Source: Lepidodermella squamata (lineage: Eukaryota > Gastrotricha). From it: 64,000 nucleotides of DNA. Below, piece by piece: positions 1 through 11,707 of this stretch. A program made the translations under genes and the position numbers. The notes beneath the pieces were generated by a model. That model made no database searches and was not told the origin of the DNA. It saw nothing but the letters and a program-made list of their open reading frames with translations. The stretch spans positions 1,116,001 to 1,180,000 of the forward strand of contig JBLDXI010000042.1 in assembly GCA_047495785.1 (NCBI GenBank), written 5' to 3'. Numbering within the stretch: position 1 is the stretch's first letter; every line of letters begins with the position of its first letter.

Positions 1-372
1 AATATCTGCCTACAACTTGTTCTGATCGCCGCTGGTTTCATGCAACCTGAACAACCGGATCGACCGAACTTCTGTATCACTGTCGTACTGGCCTATGCAG
101 TTTCGCAATCGAGCATCAGCGAGTCGATACCGAAATCTGCGGAAATTCCGTACATTTTGATATTCCTAGCCGGTCAAATGGCGATTGCCGTGCTTTGCGC
201 CATCTATTGCCTTATTGTCTGCGATTTAGCCAGTATAAAGCGGTTTCAAGGCATTAAACCTAATTTCATGAATATGAGCCTCATTCGCCTGATTGATTGT
301 ATCGTTTTTGGGTTCATTCTCCTCATCACTGTTTTGACCGATGTCGTTGTGATTGTGTTAATGACCAAGTAA
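1..372 (+). CDS. Cys-loop ligand-gated ion channel, copy 1 (3' end only)
   Basis: Truncated by the window edge. The frame is open from base 1 and ends at TAA 370-372. It covers the end of M1, then M2, M3, a very short M3-M4 loop and M4, and is nearly identical in plan to the complete copies downstream. Copies 2, 3, 5 and 6 read MPPE after M1, while this one reads MQPE. The M2 region keeps the family's ITVVLAYAVSQSS core followed by SESIPKSAEIPY, which matches the M2-M3 linker of pentameric ligand-gated channels. It is the first visible member of a tandem array. The ligand-binding half lies outside the window. Confidence 0.85.
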   Translation, partial: NICLQLVLIAAGFMQPEQPDRPNFCITVVLAYAVSQSSISESIPKSAEIPYILIFLAGQMAIAVLCAIYCLIVCDLASIKRFQGIKPNFMNMSLIRLIDCIVFGFILLITVLTDVVVIVLMTK

Positions 373-854
373 ACAATTCGTACTTATTTCATTTGACGAT
401 TTCGTATAAATGAAGTAGCGAAAAGCTATTTTCTAGGTATTGCCTTCACAAGAGCAAGTAACAAATAACCATGGTATATTAATTCGATCTGAAGCTAACA
501 GAAAGCAAATCGTATAATTCGCAAACTGACCACTCATAGCGCGAAACTGAACGCTTAACACGAACGTCTATCGTTTATGCATGATAACAAAAAAATGTGA
601 GATTCTAGTTGAAGACCAAGGTATATTAAATTTTTGAATACCTCAATCGGTAAAAAACCCAGGAGCCAGTGTGTTAAACGCCAGACGATTTAAAAAAAAC
701 CACTGGGACTAAGTAGTATTGGCGTTGATTGCCTCCATGGCTCCTAAATATCCGGCATAGGTTCGGCTATCAAAGCGGTACAATATATAAGAGTCGTGAG
801 TCGTGAGCCTGAAGTTTGCAAGTTTTTTCTCTTAGCTCAAATCAACCCAGACGT
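373..854. other. Intergenic, no gene seen
   Basis: This is the 3' flank of channel copy 1 and the distal 5' flank of copy 2. It is AT-rich, and the short open frames look unlike protein. I see no RNA gene and no mobile-element ends. Confidence 0.5.
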
Positions 855-886
855 TGACGTCAGCGTTGACGTCAGCGTTGACGTTC
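855..886. promoter_or_regulatory. Tandem CRE-like sites
   Basis: A 12-bp unit (cgttgacgtcag) is repeated. It gives two perfect palindromic TGACGTCA cAMP-response-element cores at 855-862 and 867-874, and a third degenerate TGACGTTC at 879-886. It lies about 330 bp upstream of the start codon of channel copy 2. CREB/ATF bZIP proteins bind this core. Regulation of the channel gene is inference; no equivalent was noticed upstream of the other copies. Confidence 0.45.
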
Positions 887-1065
887 ATGTCTGGGCCTCT
901 CAAATCCCTCTCAATCGATATTCCTATACTGCATACGTTGAAAACAGTCTGGCGCGGTTTTCATTTCAAAGAGTAAACATTAAACATGGGATTCCGCTTT
1001 ACACTAGGCTAGCGAGTCTGACGCAGAGCTAATGTTATTTCAAAACCACTGTTTCATAATACCTA

Positions 1066-1160
1066 TTTTCGTACATACGTTTTTTCCAAGTCCGGAAATT
1101 TGACAGGAGATTGATACAGGTTGTTTATTTACTCAACGCAAATCACTAGTTACGTATGAC
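1066..1160 (+). promoter_or_regulatory. Conserved upstream block of channel array (copy 2)
   Basis: A block of about 95 bp, centred on a GTCCGGAWATTTGACAGG-like core and followed by a tracked tail with ATCACTAG, lies about 60-150 bp before the ATG. Recognisable versions precede copies 3, 5 and 6 and the broken exon at 17011. It may be a core promoter, 5' UTR or enhancer. It could also simply be unsaturated similarity from recent duplication. Confidence 0.5.
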
Positions 1161-1217
1161 TTTCGCACGGGTTGAAGCATATTGTCTGTAGATTCTTCTA
1201 GAGCCGGACTCTCTTGC

Positions 1218-4200
1218 ATGATGTATCGTTACCGCTTATCATTTTCGATCATTTTTACAGTCTATTTGGCGTATTCTGAAGCTGGGAATCTTGACGAAGA
1301 GATTTCGTTGTTCAACCCGGATGCGATTGAGCTGAGAGACATCCTGATCTCAAGATGCCGTCTCGACCAGCGCATTCGACCTGTCGCTAACTTCAGCGAA
1401 ACTACGCTCATTCATGCGTCAATATCGCCTTATTATTTCCGAGGGATAAACGAAGACGAACAATCGTAAGCATTCGAAACCTATATGTCTGCCATGAATC
1501 TATAGTTACATGATTTCATAGTTTCTCTTTTCACGGCGAGCTTGCTCTCAGGTGGAAGCATCCATGCGCGATATGGAATAACACTTCAAACTATTCCCAT
1601 ATAAGAATCATCGATTTAAAGGGCTCGGAGACTTGGACCCCTGCGTTCACTCATATAAATGCATTCGAAATGTCGACAATTGAAAGGTTTCTAAGAAGAA
1701 CGTTGAATTATCGCCATTGTATAGATCCTTCTGTTTTCCACCTTAGTTTGAGCAAGAGTGCAACGATTTTGTTTTACCGGGATGGCCAAGTAACAATGTA
1801 CCTGCAAAGTACTTACAAATCAACTTGCAGCCTCAAGTAAGTGAAAAGTGAACAATCAGTTTCGTCGCCTGGCTTCTTTTCTGGGCGTGAGGAAGGGGGT
1901 TTCGGATAGGATAGGAAAGCCTTGAGTGGCTTGCCGAGTGGCTCTGAGAAGAGCTTCAAAGTTCTCATGTATGATGCATACGCAGACATGTTCTGGGTGG
2001 TCACCTTTCAGGCGAATATGTAACGGTCGAAGATCACTGAATTTTGTAATTCCTATCAATAAAATCAAATTTGATTGCTCAATATTATATTCAAAAACGA
2101 GACAAACCCAAGAGATTGTTAGGATTTTCCGCTATATACAGCCCAAATGCCTCGCGTAAGTAATGCTCCATATCGGCTTTGCTAACTGGCTTGCCATCAA
2201 TTTTCACCACGTCCTTTTGGTTCGGGGATATACGGCTGTTGGCGTGGTAAAACGCGATGACTTTCGACTTCGTTTCTTCTGGCAAAGCGTTAGCTGGCTT
2301 CCTTGCAACAGGATCAGCAACCTTGACCCCATGCCGCTCAGCCAGCTTTTTCACCAGAATAGCCCTCTTCTCGTCGGATATTGCTTTCGGCAATGATGAC
2401 TCAAGCTTCTTGAGGTCGCGACTTGATCGGCTTCGGTCATAAGTGTCTTCTTCCTGAGGCCCAACGCTGAGATTTTCCATGGCTGTACATGCTGAAACCG
2501 CTCGTGTTCTCGCGTGTGCCGCTCTGTCCTTGACTCGGACATTTTTCTTCTTCGTCTCAGCAAGCAAAGCTCGCTGCTCACGCCTAGCAATCCTAAATGA
2601 AAAAGTTTACCATATAGAAATGCTTCGCAATCAAATCTTACGTGTTCTCAATCCTAATTTTCTCTTTTTTCTCCTCCGAGTAATTAGCGCGACATTTTGC
2701 CGAACGCTCAGCTGCAGTACTCATGACATTAACAAATCTTAAAAACAGTTATTTGAATCTGAAACTGGAACTTAGTGGAAGTATTTCAGTAATTATTCGA
2801 TAATAATTAAATAGTAATAATAATAACAAAATTGGGTGCTTCTAATGTCCGACTGTGACCATGTCTACATGCGGATAATGAAAACGCATCATGACTCCTT
2901 CTGGAACCCGCGAAAATACTTATTTGCATAGGTTTTACAGTGACAGCCGCTCCTTTTCCACGCTAGAAATTATTTTTTTCTAATATCCGTTGTGTCTGTC
3001 CGCAACATCTGTCCGCAACAAAAAATGTCTGTCCGCAACAAGGGTTTCGACGCCGAAACGATGAGTCACTCTGCATTTATATTTCCAAATCGGTACATCA
3101 TATATTTGCTGACTTGGAAAAATTAATGTGGGGCTAGCTGAGAGCCTTCAGTAGCATGTGAAGCCAAAATTCATGTTTACCGTTGCGGACAGACAATTTG
3201 ACAGATCAATTTTTTGACAGGATTTGACTATTACGCAAGTGACAAGTAACTTCGGAGTTTGCTGATTTTTTATGCTGAGTAACCAAACTGCTACAATATA
3301 TAATAACATCGTGAAGTCGGTCAAGTAATTGGTACATTTTATTGACATCAAGATGTACAAAAATAGGCAAATTTGACATTGGATCAGACGGCTTTGCTAT
3401 TACATAACAACGGAGTGGAAAATTAGCCAAAATAGTTGTAAATATTCAAATTATGAAAGATCAAATCCTGGTCTATCCAAAAATATGTAACATGAGGGTT
3501 ATATCGCTTGTTTATTTTCGACTGCTTCTGCGACAAACTCGCGGAATCGTCCATATTATACTTAGGATTCCCATCCTTTGTTAGTAGAAAATACTTTGGC
3601 AGTTTATTCCTCTTATGCCGGCCCTGTCTGAAAATAGAAGTTTTAGAACCACGATTTTGGAGAAGCTTCTAGTTCATATCAGAAGAATTAGGATAATAGT
3701 TGGAATACAGCTATATATGCACCATGGCAACTGTGAACCTATTGATGAATGAAAACTTTGTTTTTCGCAGCTTCTTGAAATTCCCATTCGACAAGCAATC
3801 CTGCAGTATGGACCTGGAATCTTTTCACATCACACGGGTAACAAAATACCTTCTCAAAGATGGGGGTATTAAATTGATGAACATTGGCAAATTTATCAAG
3901 CCAAGTGAAATGTGGCTACTGAAGTCATACCACGCCGTAGACGTGTTGGAAGAAAGTGAGAATGGAGACTTGAAGTACTCACTGTTACGATTCACCTTCG
4001 AATTCGAACGACGTTACGGGTTTCATTTGCTGACAATAATTTTCCCGAATATTTGCTTGCAACTGGTGCTGATCGCCGCTGGTTTCATGCCGCCTGAGCA
4101 ACCGGATCGGCCGAATTTTTGCATAACTGTCGTACTGGCCTATGCAGTTTCGCAATCGAGCATCAGCGAGTCGATACCGAAATCAGCCGAAATTCCTTAT

Positions 4201-4419
4201 ATTCTGGTATTCCTAACCGGTCAAATGGCGATTGCTGTGCTGTGCACTATTTATTGCCTTATTGCTAGCGATTTGGCCGGGCAAGAGCGGTTCCGAAAAA
4301 TGTCAGCTTACTTGATGAGAATGAGCGTCATTCGCGTTATTGATTGCATCGTTTTTGCTTTCATTCTAATCATCTCTATTTTCATCGATGTTGTTGTGCT
4401 TGTATTAATGAGCGAGTAA
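1218..4419 (+). CDS. Cys-loop ligand-gated ion channel, copy 2
   Basis: Four exons: 1218-1465, 1522-1686, 1747-1836 and 3771-4419. They are in phase and total 1152 nt (383 aa). The predicted product is a plasma-membrane subunit of a pentameric ligand-gated channel. Order: short signal peptide (to about residue 25), extracellular domain with a QRIRPVANFSETT stretch, a WTPAFTHIN binding-loop motif and a canonical Cys-loop (13 residues between the cysteines, FPFDKQSC) that spans the exon 3/4 junction. M1-M3 follow, then an M3-M4 loop of only about 25 residues, M4 and the stop. M2 aligns with cation channels: acidic at -1', T at 2', L at 9', E at 20', and no PAR motif of anion channels. Intron 3 is about 1.9 kb and holds an antisense transposon-type gene; it is about 0.15 kb in copy 3. 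The closest known style is the nematode lgc/cup-4-like group. The ligand is unknown. Confidence 0.85.
1856..2724 (-). CDS. Transposon-associated protein, antisense within channel intron
   Basis: A minus-strand gene with ATG at 2724. Three exons are joined by GT/AG introns: exon 1 is MSTAAERSAKCRANYSEE, the large exon 2 ends near 2110, and exon 3 ends at 1856. The N-terminus is basic and rich in Arg and Lys. The middle carries LPEETKSKVIAFYHANSRIS and ISPNQKD, followed by ITKFSDLRPLHIRLKG and a VCVCIIHENF metal-ligand-like motif. I recognise this layout (LPEE...FY....IS...PGKKD...GFSKFxxLRPKH...CVCxxHxN) as an uncharacterised family that is repeated in many invertebrate genomes and usually mobile. 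The usual later cysteine-rich part is missing, so it is probably a truncated copy. No transposon ends could be defined. It sits wholly in intron 3 of channel copy 2. Confidence 0.6.
2988..3196. mobile_element. Small inverted-repeat element (MITE-like)
   Basis: The left end carries repeated TGTCTGTCCGCAAC motifs (three within 2988-3045). The right end (about 3182-3196) carries the reverse complement GTTGCGGACAGACA. The length of about 0.2 kb, the lack of coding and the intronic position fit a miniature inverted-repeat element. No target duplication was identified, so the superfamily is open. A related TCTGTCCGCAAT occurs near 11567. Confidence 0.45.
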
Positions 4420-4971
4420 ACAATGTATATTTGTTGCAAATAATTGAAATGATTTGTTGTTGATGTTTCTAGCCTCCAGCTTTTCATTTATCAAAACCAA
4501 GTTATATCTGACCGTAATTTGCCGGGAAACTAGAGAGCGCTGAACGCTTGCACCTTTAGCCAATTCTCTTCAAAGTGAAGTCCTGACTCTACACCCATGC
4601 AAAACTGACTTCGTAGCGCGAAATCGAATCAAAAATTCATTTTCCAGACTTCGGTCTACGATCTTGCGTTTTGTCGCAGAATGCGCTGTAAAAATACGCA
4701 CCCTTTTTGAAATGAGACATTTCTAGCTATATTTCGGCATTATCTTTGAGTATCTTCGCTGTATCTTCGAAGTCATTTTAATAGCTGACTCATATCTTTC
4801 GGACGGCGGAGTCAATTACGATGCCTTCGAACAACTCGTTAAACCTACCTGCCCGGTGAAACTTCCATCTCAGATAATGGTATAACTCGTGCTGTCGTAT
4901 ACTTTGCCGAAAATTGCGACTCCGCTTATTGCCAATCATTGCTTAGTTTATACCGTTTATTGCTTATGTTT
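4420..4971. other. Intergenic, nothing recognised
   Basis: This is the 3' flank of channel copy 2 and the distal 5' flank of copy 3. No convincing coding, RNA or repeat structure was seen. Confidence 0.4.
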
Positions 4972-5056
4972 TCGTGCATTTTCATTTTTCCAAGCCCGAT
5001 ATTTGACCGGATATGGATCTTGGTTGTGTATTTACTCGGCACTAATCACTAGGTAG
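4972..5056 (+). promoter_or_regulatory. Conserved upstream block of channel array (copy 3)
   Basis: This contains the TTTCGTGCATTTT, CCCGATATTTGACCGG and TACTCGGCACTAATCACTAG elements in the same order as the blocks before copies 2, 5 and 6. It sits about 190 bp before the ATG at 5246. Confidence 0.5.
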
Positions 5057-5245
5057 ATATGGGGTAATTCCATGTCATTTCGGCCAAGCCCATGTTTTCA
5101 AAACCATCTAAAATTATTTGCTTCGGATAGAGCATCAATTTGGTCGTTGGTCGAATTGACATGTCATTGCTCTATGGCGCTCAATAAATGTGCCTGGGTG
5201 GGGCATATTTTGCATCCGACTGAGAATGACCGCCTCTTCTATAGG

Positions 5246-6649
5246 ATGTTTCAGCACCTCATATCATTCATAATTATTATCGCCTATTTGGCTTATTCAA
5301 AAGCTGGAAATCTTGACGAGGAAATTCCGTTGTTCAGACAGGATGCACGTGAGTTGAGAGACGTCCTAATATCAAGATGTGGCCTTGATCAGCGGATTCG
5401 ACCTGTTGCTAATTATAACAAAACTACGCTCGTTTATGTATCAGTGTCGCCCTTTTATTTCCGAGGGATAAACGAAGACGATCAATCGTAAGAATTCATC
5501 TTTTGTATGTCCTGAATCTGTGGTTTGATATGTTCCTAGGTTCTCGTTTTACGGCGAGATAGTTATTACCTGGACGCACCCATGCGCGACTTGGCAGCAC
5601 ATTTCGAACTATTCACACATCAGGGCCATCGATATGAAAGCTCCGGAGACGTGGACGCCTATCTTCAATCATATTAATGCGTTCGGAATGTCAAATATTG
5701 AAAGGTTTTCAATCATAACTTGAAATTTTTAAGCTATTGATTTTCCTTCAAGCTTGAGAAAGAGTGCTACAGTCGTTTATTACAAGGATGGCCAAGTACA
5801 AATGTACCTTCAAAGCGAGTACAAATCACTTTGTAGCCTAAAGTAAGTCATCAATATAACACGATTTGTCGGCTTTAAATCTAGAATTGAATAAGAGTTG
5901 TATTCGTAGCTTTTATTTAGGGTCAACAAAATCAGGGCAAGATTGGTTATGACTTGAACATTTTACCATTTAAGTGACTTTGATTCATATTTCGCAGCTT
6001 TTTGAGCTTTCCCTTCGACACGCAATCTTGTAGCATGAACATCGAATCTTTCTTCATCACAAAAATAACGAAATACGTCCTTAACGATGAGGGCATCAGC
6101 ATGATGAGCGTTGGCGGCTTCATTAACCCGAGTGAGATGTGGCGTTTGAAATCTTACAACGCCGGTTACGAGTGGGACGAAAATTATCCGAATGATGATT
6201 TTGAATTTTCCCTACTACGATTCACATTCGATTTCGAACGTCGTTACGGGTTTCATTTGCTGACAATATTTTTCCCGAATATCTGCCTACAACTGGTCCT
6301 GATCGCCGCTGGTTTCATGCCGCCTGAGCACCCGGATCGGCCTACATTCTGCATAACTGTCGTACTGGCCTATGCAGTTTCGCAATCAAGCGTCAGTGAA
6401 TCAATACCAAAATCGGCGGAAATTCCGTACATTTTGATATTCCTAGCCGGTCAAACAGCGATAGCTGTGTTTTGCGCCATCTATTGCCTTATTGCCAGCG
6501 ACTTGGCCGGGCGGAAGCGGTTCCAAGGCATTAAAGCTAATTTCATGAATATGAGCCTTATTCGCATGATTGATTCTGTCGTTTTTGCGTTCATTCTCGT
6601 CATTACCGTTTTCATTGATGTTGTTGTCATTGTATTGATGACCAAGTGA
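5246..6649 (+). CDS. Cys-loop ligand-gated ion channel, copy 3
   Basis: Four exons in the same phases as copy 2. The last exon starts at 5998 after TTCGCAG and ends with TGA at 6647-6649. The chosen ATG (5246) gives MFQHLISFIIIIAYLAYSKA, a signal peptide equivalent to the other copies. The extracellular domain keeps RGINEDDQS, the WTPIFNHIN loop and the Cys-loop FPFDTQSC. M1-M4 are complete and the M3-M4 loop is about 25 residues. M2 reads SQSSVSES where the other copies have SQSSISES. All introns are short, so the large third intron of copy 2 is explained by insertion there. Predicted cation-selective surface receptor subunit, ligand unknown. Confidence 0.87.
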
Positions 6650-7018
6650 ATAATTCGCTTTTATTGTATTAGTCTACTTCTTCAAGGGAGTTCCGGTGTC
6701 CAAGATCGCACCCTGCAGCAACAAATTTGTTTGAATAAAAAAAAGTGGAAAGTATCGGTTTTACATGTTATGTGTCTTGAATTATATCACGTCCTGTTAT
6801 TTTTATTTTGTAGCCTGGTTTATAGACCCCTTGGTTTTATGGACGTAAAGAAAATGAATAAAAACACGCACGCGATTCGTTGCGTTCACTTTGTAACAGG
6901 ACACCAGTCATTGAATGACGAAAATACATAACGCGAGTGATTTATGAATGAGTCCTTTTAAAAACAGTTCTTTTTTTCATGGTCAAATCAATTTAGAGTT
7001 ACTAACTCAAATCTATTC
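6650..7018. other. Intergenic, nothing recognised
   Basis: This AT-rich stretch separates channel copy 3 from the lectin gene. A CCAAGATCGCACCCTG motif near 6700 recurs at about 22858, probably a shared degenerate repeat. Nothing else is supported. Confidence 0.4.
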
Positions 7019-10000
7019 ATGAATTGCGGTTTTAAAATTGTTATCGCGACTGCGGCGCTCGTTGGCGTAGTCGAGTGTACGGCCTGGGTTCGCTGTTATT
7101 CACAGGTCGATGATTCGTTTGTCGATTGCCGTCAGCTTCCAGGCGGCTGTCTTCTCTTGCAAGAGTACCAGGTAAAATTCTGAACTTATTACCTTATTTG
7201 ATCAACAATTCGGGTTATTCTTAAGTATGGGGGAAACCTAACGGATCAAACGATGTGCTTGCGAGCTGTAAGTCTTGCTTCAAAGTACCCTGATAGTGAT
7301 AGTAATTTATGATTCTAGACTGCCAGGATGTGCTACCGCTGGTCAACCTTCACGATTCGCTGTAGACCTGGAATTCCAGGCTGTAAACGCGATGAAATAC
7401 AGGTGATGATACCTAAACTAGTCGAATTGCTGTGAAATTTCTGTTTTGGCCAGGTCAGTGGCTCGTTCAACGGGGCTATCCCGCACAAGACGAATGTTGT
7501 GAATTGTTTTTCGAGTGAAGCCACTTTCACGGTAATAGGATTCAACCGTACTATATTCAGGAATGCATTTCACATTGGACTGATAGAGCCAAGCCTTCGA
7601 CTCGTGCCTCGCATCTGCTGGTGGCGAATTCGGTACATGCGTTCCTAGTGGCACGCCCTGCTTCAATGATTTCCCCGTTAGCCTTGTCCTCCCTCCCAAG
7701 TTCTAATCGAAATTGTTCTTTCAAAGGTAAAGGGCCAGTCGAAAATTGGAAATCTGGACACTTGCCTTCGTAGCGCTAATGGTGCGGTGGCTAGTCATTG
7801 TTCAATAAACGTTTTCGATTTGTTTTAATTTTTCGATAAAGCTACGCTTCCTGATGTTCGGAAGCCACACAAACGGTGTTTCAATGCAGCGGATGGCAAA
7901 TTCACGGCATGCTGTCTTAACAGCACCGGCTGCCTCGCCAACGAAACTGACCAGTACTCGAGCCGAGTCTATCGGAACAAGGACAACTGTGAATCATGGG
8001 TAAGAGCTGCTTGCGATTTATCTCAATTCAATATGAATTGGAAAAATGAATTTTGTATAGTTCGCTGCTCAGTGTGACACTCCTGTAGGCAAGAAATGCT
8101 ACAGCATCTGCCCAGCTGAAACTACAAGAGTACGTTTAGAGTGAATTGGCCTTCGTTCTTCGCTCTATACTCGATTGCTCTTTTCACAGGTGAAAACCTA
8201 TAGTTCTGGGCCCAAGTTCGCGGCAAATCACGCCAGGTGCTTGCTCGAAATTCTCGCTCTAGGCTCCAACAAGACGTACTTCACATCACCACAGTCTATC
8301 GGCACCTTCCGCATGCAACTAGATGCCTGTGCAGAAAACGGCGGCCGGCTAGCCACCATGCAGACCAACCCGGACAAAAAAGTTTCATGTTGTAAACTCG
8401 TGTAAATGGTGTGAAAACACGTCCGTGTATTTTGCTGTAAAATCAGGTAGAAATGGTAACGACTCCTATGAATTTACATGATCACTTTATTGATTCAGCT
8501 CACACGAATTTACATTTAGACCTTAATTGGCCGCCGTTCGCCCTGCGCTTCCACGGGATTACACGGAGTTGTGAGTCTGGTTGATTTCGCCGGAAACGCT
8601 GGAAAAACCTGTCTTGACTTGCTTCTCCCAGCTGAATCTTCAAACTTGAGATTTCAACGACATTTCGCCGTTGTAAACTCATGTAAGAAGATTCAGCCAA
8701 GCAAAGCAAGTCAAGACAAGTTTTTACAGCGTTTCCGGCGAAATCAACCAGACTCACAACTCCGTGTAATCCCGTGGAAGCGCAGGGAAATTGGCTCAGC
8801 AATATAGCATTTTTCACACAGAATCGCAAAAACCGGCACAAAAAATCGAGAAACATCGTGTAATTCCGTGTAAGCACAGGCAGAGCAGCGCAGAAAAATC
8901 AATTTTCACACAAAATTCGCAAAAATGTGGAAAAAATCGAGACAAATAGTGTGATCAGCAGAGAATCGGCAGCATGAAAACAACAAGAGAAAATAGCAAT
9001 TTTCCAACAAACGACGATATTCACAGCAGCAAAGGCAATTTTCATGAAAATTTCAAATTCAATGATAATTCGCAAAAAGGACAAAAAATCGTTATTTTAT
9101 TGTCTTTCTTCGGCGCATTTTTGCGCCTAACTGCGACTCATTTGGCGTTCCCGGAACAGCCAGAATTCGGCCCTAGACAACAGCTTCAGTCCGCGGTTGC
9201 AACAGAATTCAGCTGAAAATAACGAAAAATGTAAATTTAGTAGAAACTTGATATCGAGGGTTGATCACCTGAATTTCAAAATCAGCAGCAGCAGCAACAT
9301 CAGCGTAATGAATGTACTTCAACAGAATCAGTAGTCGAGCAAAGTTCCTGAAAATTAACAGTTTCCCAATTCAGCTGAATGTGACGACAAATTCCCAAAA
9401 TAACCTAAAGTTTTCTAAGGCAGGCTTCACACTTCTTCATAACACATGCATCAGCTTGCAGTAGTTATACTCATGATCACAGTCTGACCCAGCATGATGT
9501 AGGTGATCGCACTTGGAAATGAAAATGGCAATCATTTTTTATTAAAAACTGTCTCAAAATTTACCTTCATTGCAGTCTGTTTTCGGGTTCGCTCGACGCG
9601 CCCGTTCCTTACAGTTGTTCGAGGACATAAAACTCGTCCAGAGTAAAAACTTGAATTAAATAATTATCTAATAATTAAGTAAATTTTCGATCAATAGTAA
9701 CTCACCACGTTTCCGGAAATCCGAGAGGCTAGGCGGAATTGGGGGCCATTGCCCAAATACTATAGTGAAACAGAAATTGAATTAAATTAAAACAAAAAAG
9801 TTCTCAAATCTGCGCCCTCCTGAGATTTTTTAAATTTTATATGGTGATATTATTGGGCCCTCCTTTTATCGAAACCAAATTAACAATAAGCGGTACCAAA
9901 TTTGAGAATTCTTCAGTGGCCTGAAATTTCTTTTCGGATTTTTTGCGGTTCAAGATCGACCACAATAATTCTAAAAAACTCACAAGTGAATTTAGCACAA

Positions 10001-11644
10001 TATTCTATATCAGACAGAGTGTTCAATCCAGAACTAAAAGTCTAAGGGTGTATTTCAAACGCTCACTTAAAAATCATTTTCAATTGTGAAATTCCATGTT
10101 ATTCAATTAAAAATGGAATTTCACAATGAAAAATCAATTCTCCGCGGGGAAATGAAATACACCATAATAGTCGTAGAATTATTCAATAAATTGACTCTTA
10201 GCATATTTTGACTTTGGTTCCGTAAAATGCAAATTCAGTTATTTGTTGAGAAATTAAACAATTTTTCAATTAATACTAAATTAATTCCGGAGAAGAAGGA
10301 TTCCCGGAAAATTCCATTTTTTCAATTGAAAAACTTCATTATGAAAAAGGCTGAAGAAATCTCAAGATGAAGATGAAAGATGAAATGCCTTGAGTAAATT
10401 TAGTGAGCAGCTAAAATGCAATTTTTTCTAATTTTTCATAATTTTCAGGGAATTTTAGGTGGGCAGTAAAAAATTCAATCATTTTAATTATAATTAATAG
10501 TCCGTGTTTTTGATTTTGGTATTTTTGCAAAAACACCGAATTGATCAAACAGAAAATTTATGACCACCGAAAATTAGTATATAGGCAGTATTAACATCCT
10601 CTAAATTTAAAATAATATCGCTGAAAAATGACACGATTTTTAGTACGAAGTACAAGCAGTTGGCGATGTCAAAATTCTAAAATCAAGCCCAATGTGTCGA
10701 GAAAAAATACTGCGAATGACTTGTTCCAATAGTAGCCCAGTCGCTAATAATCGCCCATCGCTAATAGTAGCCTAGGGTTGACAGGTGAAGTCGGTTGGAA
10801 AACATAAACGATCGACCAAAGATTAACTTCAAATTTTTTCAAATTTAGATGTAGTAATTTTGGTATCCCGGGCTGTCGTAAGAATAATACGTTTATGATG
10901 CAATTCGTGTTGATCGTCAAAAACCACGATGAATAATCGTGATAAAAATCCAATAAAATTATAGCTAACATAAATGAAAGACCTTTTCTAATTTTATACG
11001 ATTTGATAAACGCACAGGTGGAAAGCGAGTTATCTACGTTGCATTTGCCTGTCGAAATTATGACTTACTCAGGTAGAGGAATAAAGTTGGCATCGACAGG
11101 CTGGAATACCTGTTGGCGCTGTTTCCGTAAAATCGAATTGCCGAAGTCCCGTAATTGACCAGGCGCAGCCAATAAACAACCGCCATAGCCAATAAACAAT
11201 AGCTGGCAGCGGGCGATTATGTGCTTTGCCTGCTTACCTTTGACCTTGCCACTCGCAACCGAACCGAGGCAGGCCAACCAGTTTGTTCCATCAAAAAGCG
11301 ATCTGCATGAAATAAAAAATTGACCTGATTTCAAACGACGTAAAAAATCCCGATTAACTGTGTGGCTCTCTCGCTCCACTTAGTTTGTCCTAAGGCGCAC
11401 GTGCCAGATGTCACGTAACAATGGTCAGCGCATTATTTAAAATTGTTTTTTATTTTCAATTTTTAACATTTTTCTTCGGTCCTATTTCTCTCATTACATT
11501 TACATAATCATTTACAAGGATTTTTTTAAGACAACAGGTAAATTTTGTATAGGGGCTTACTCATTTCTGTCCGCAATCGATGAATAGCTGTCTTGAATTT
11601 CATTTAATTTAAATTAAATTCAATAATGATAATGGTTTTATTTA

Positions 11645-11707
<63 letters not shown>

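Noticed and set aside
796-1032. 78-residue open frame over the CRE repeats
   Set aside because: Its Val/Asp repeats come only from the 12-bp DNA repeat, it has no homologue among the channel copies and no good start context.
8500-8877. Overlapping 125- and 78-residue frames on both strands
   Set aside because: They are produced by the long hairpin at 8541-8787; the two frames are mirror images of one arm.
11065-11379. 104-residue minus-strand frame as a transposase of the 5.2 kb element
   Set aside because: It is locally GC-richer and coding-like, but no catalytic motif of any transposase family is visible, so it is only mentioned in the element entry.
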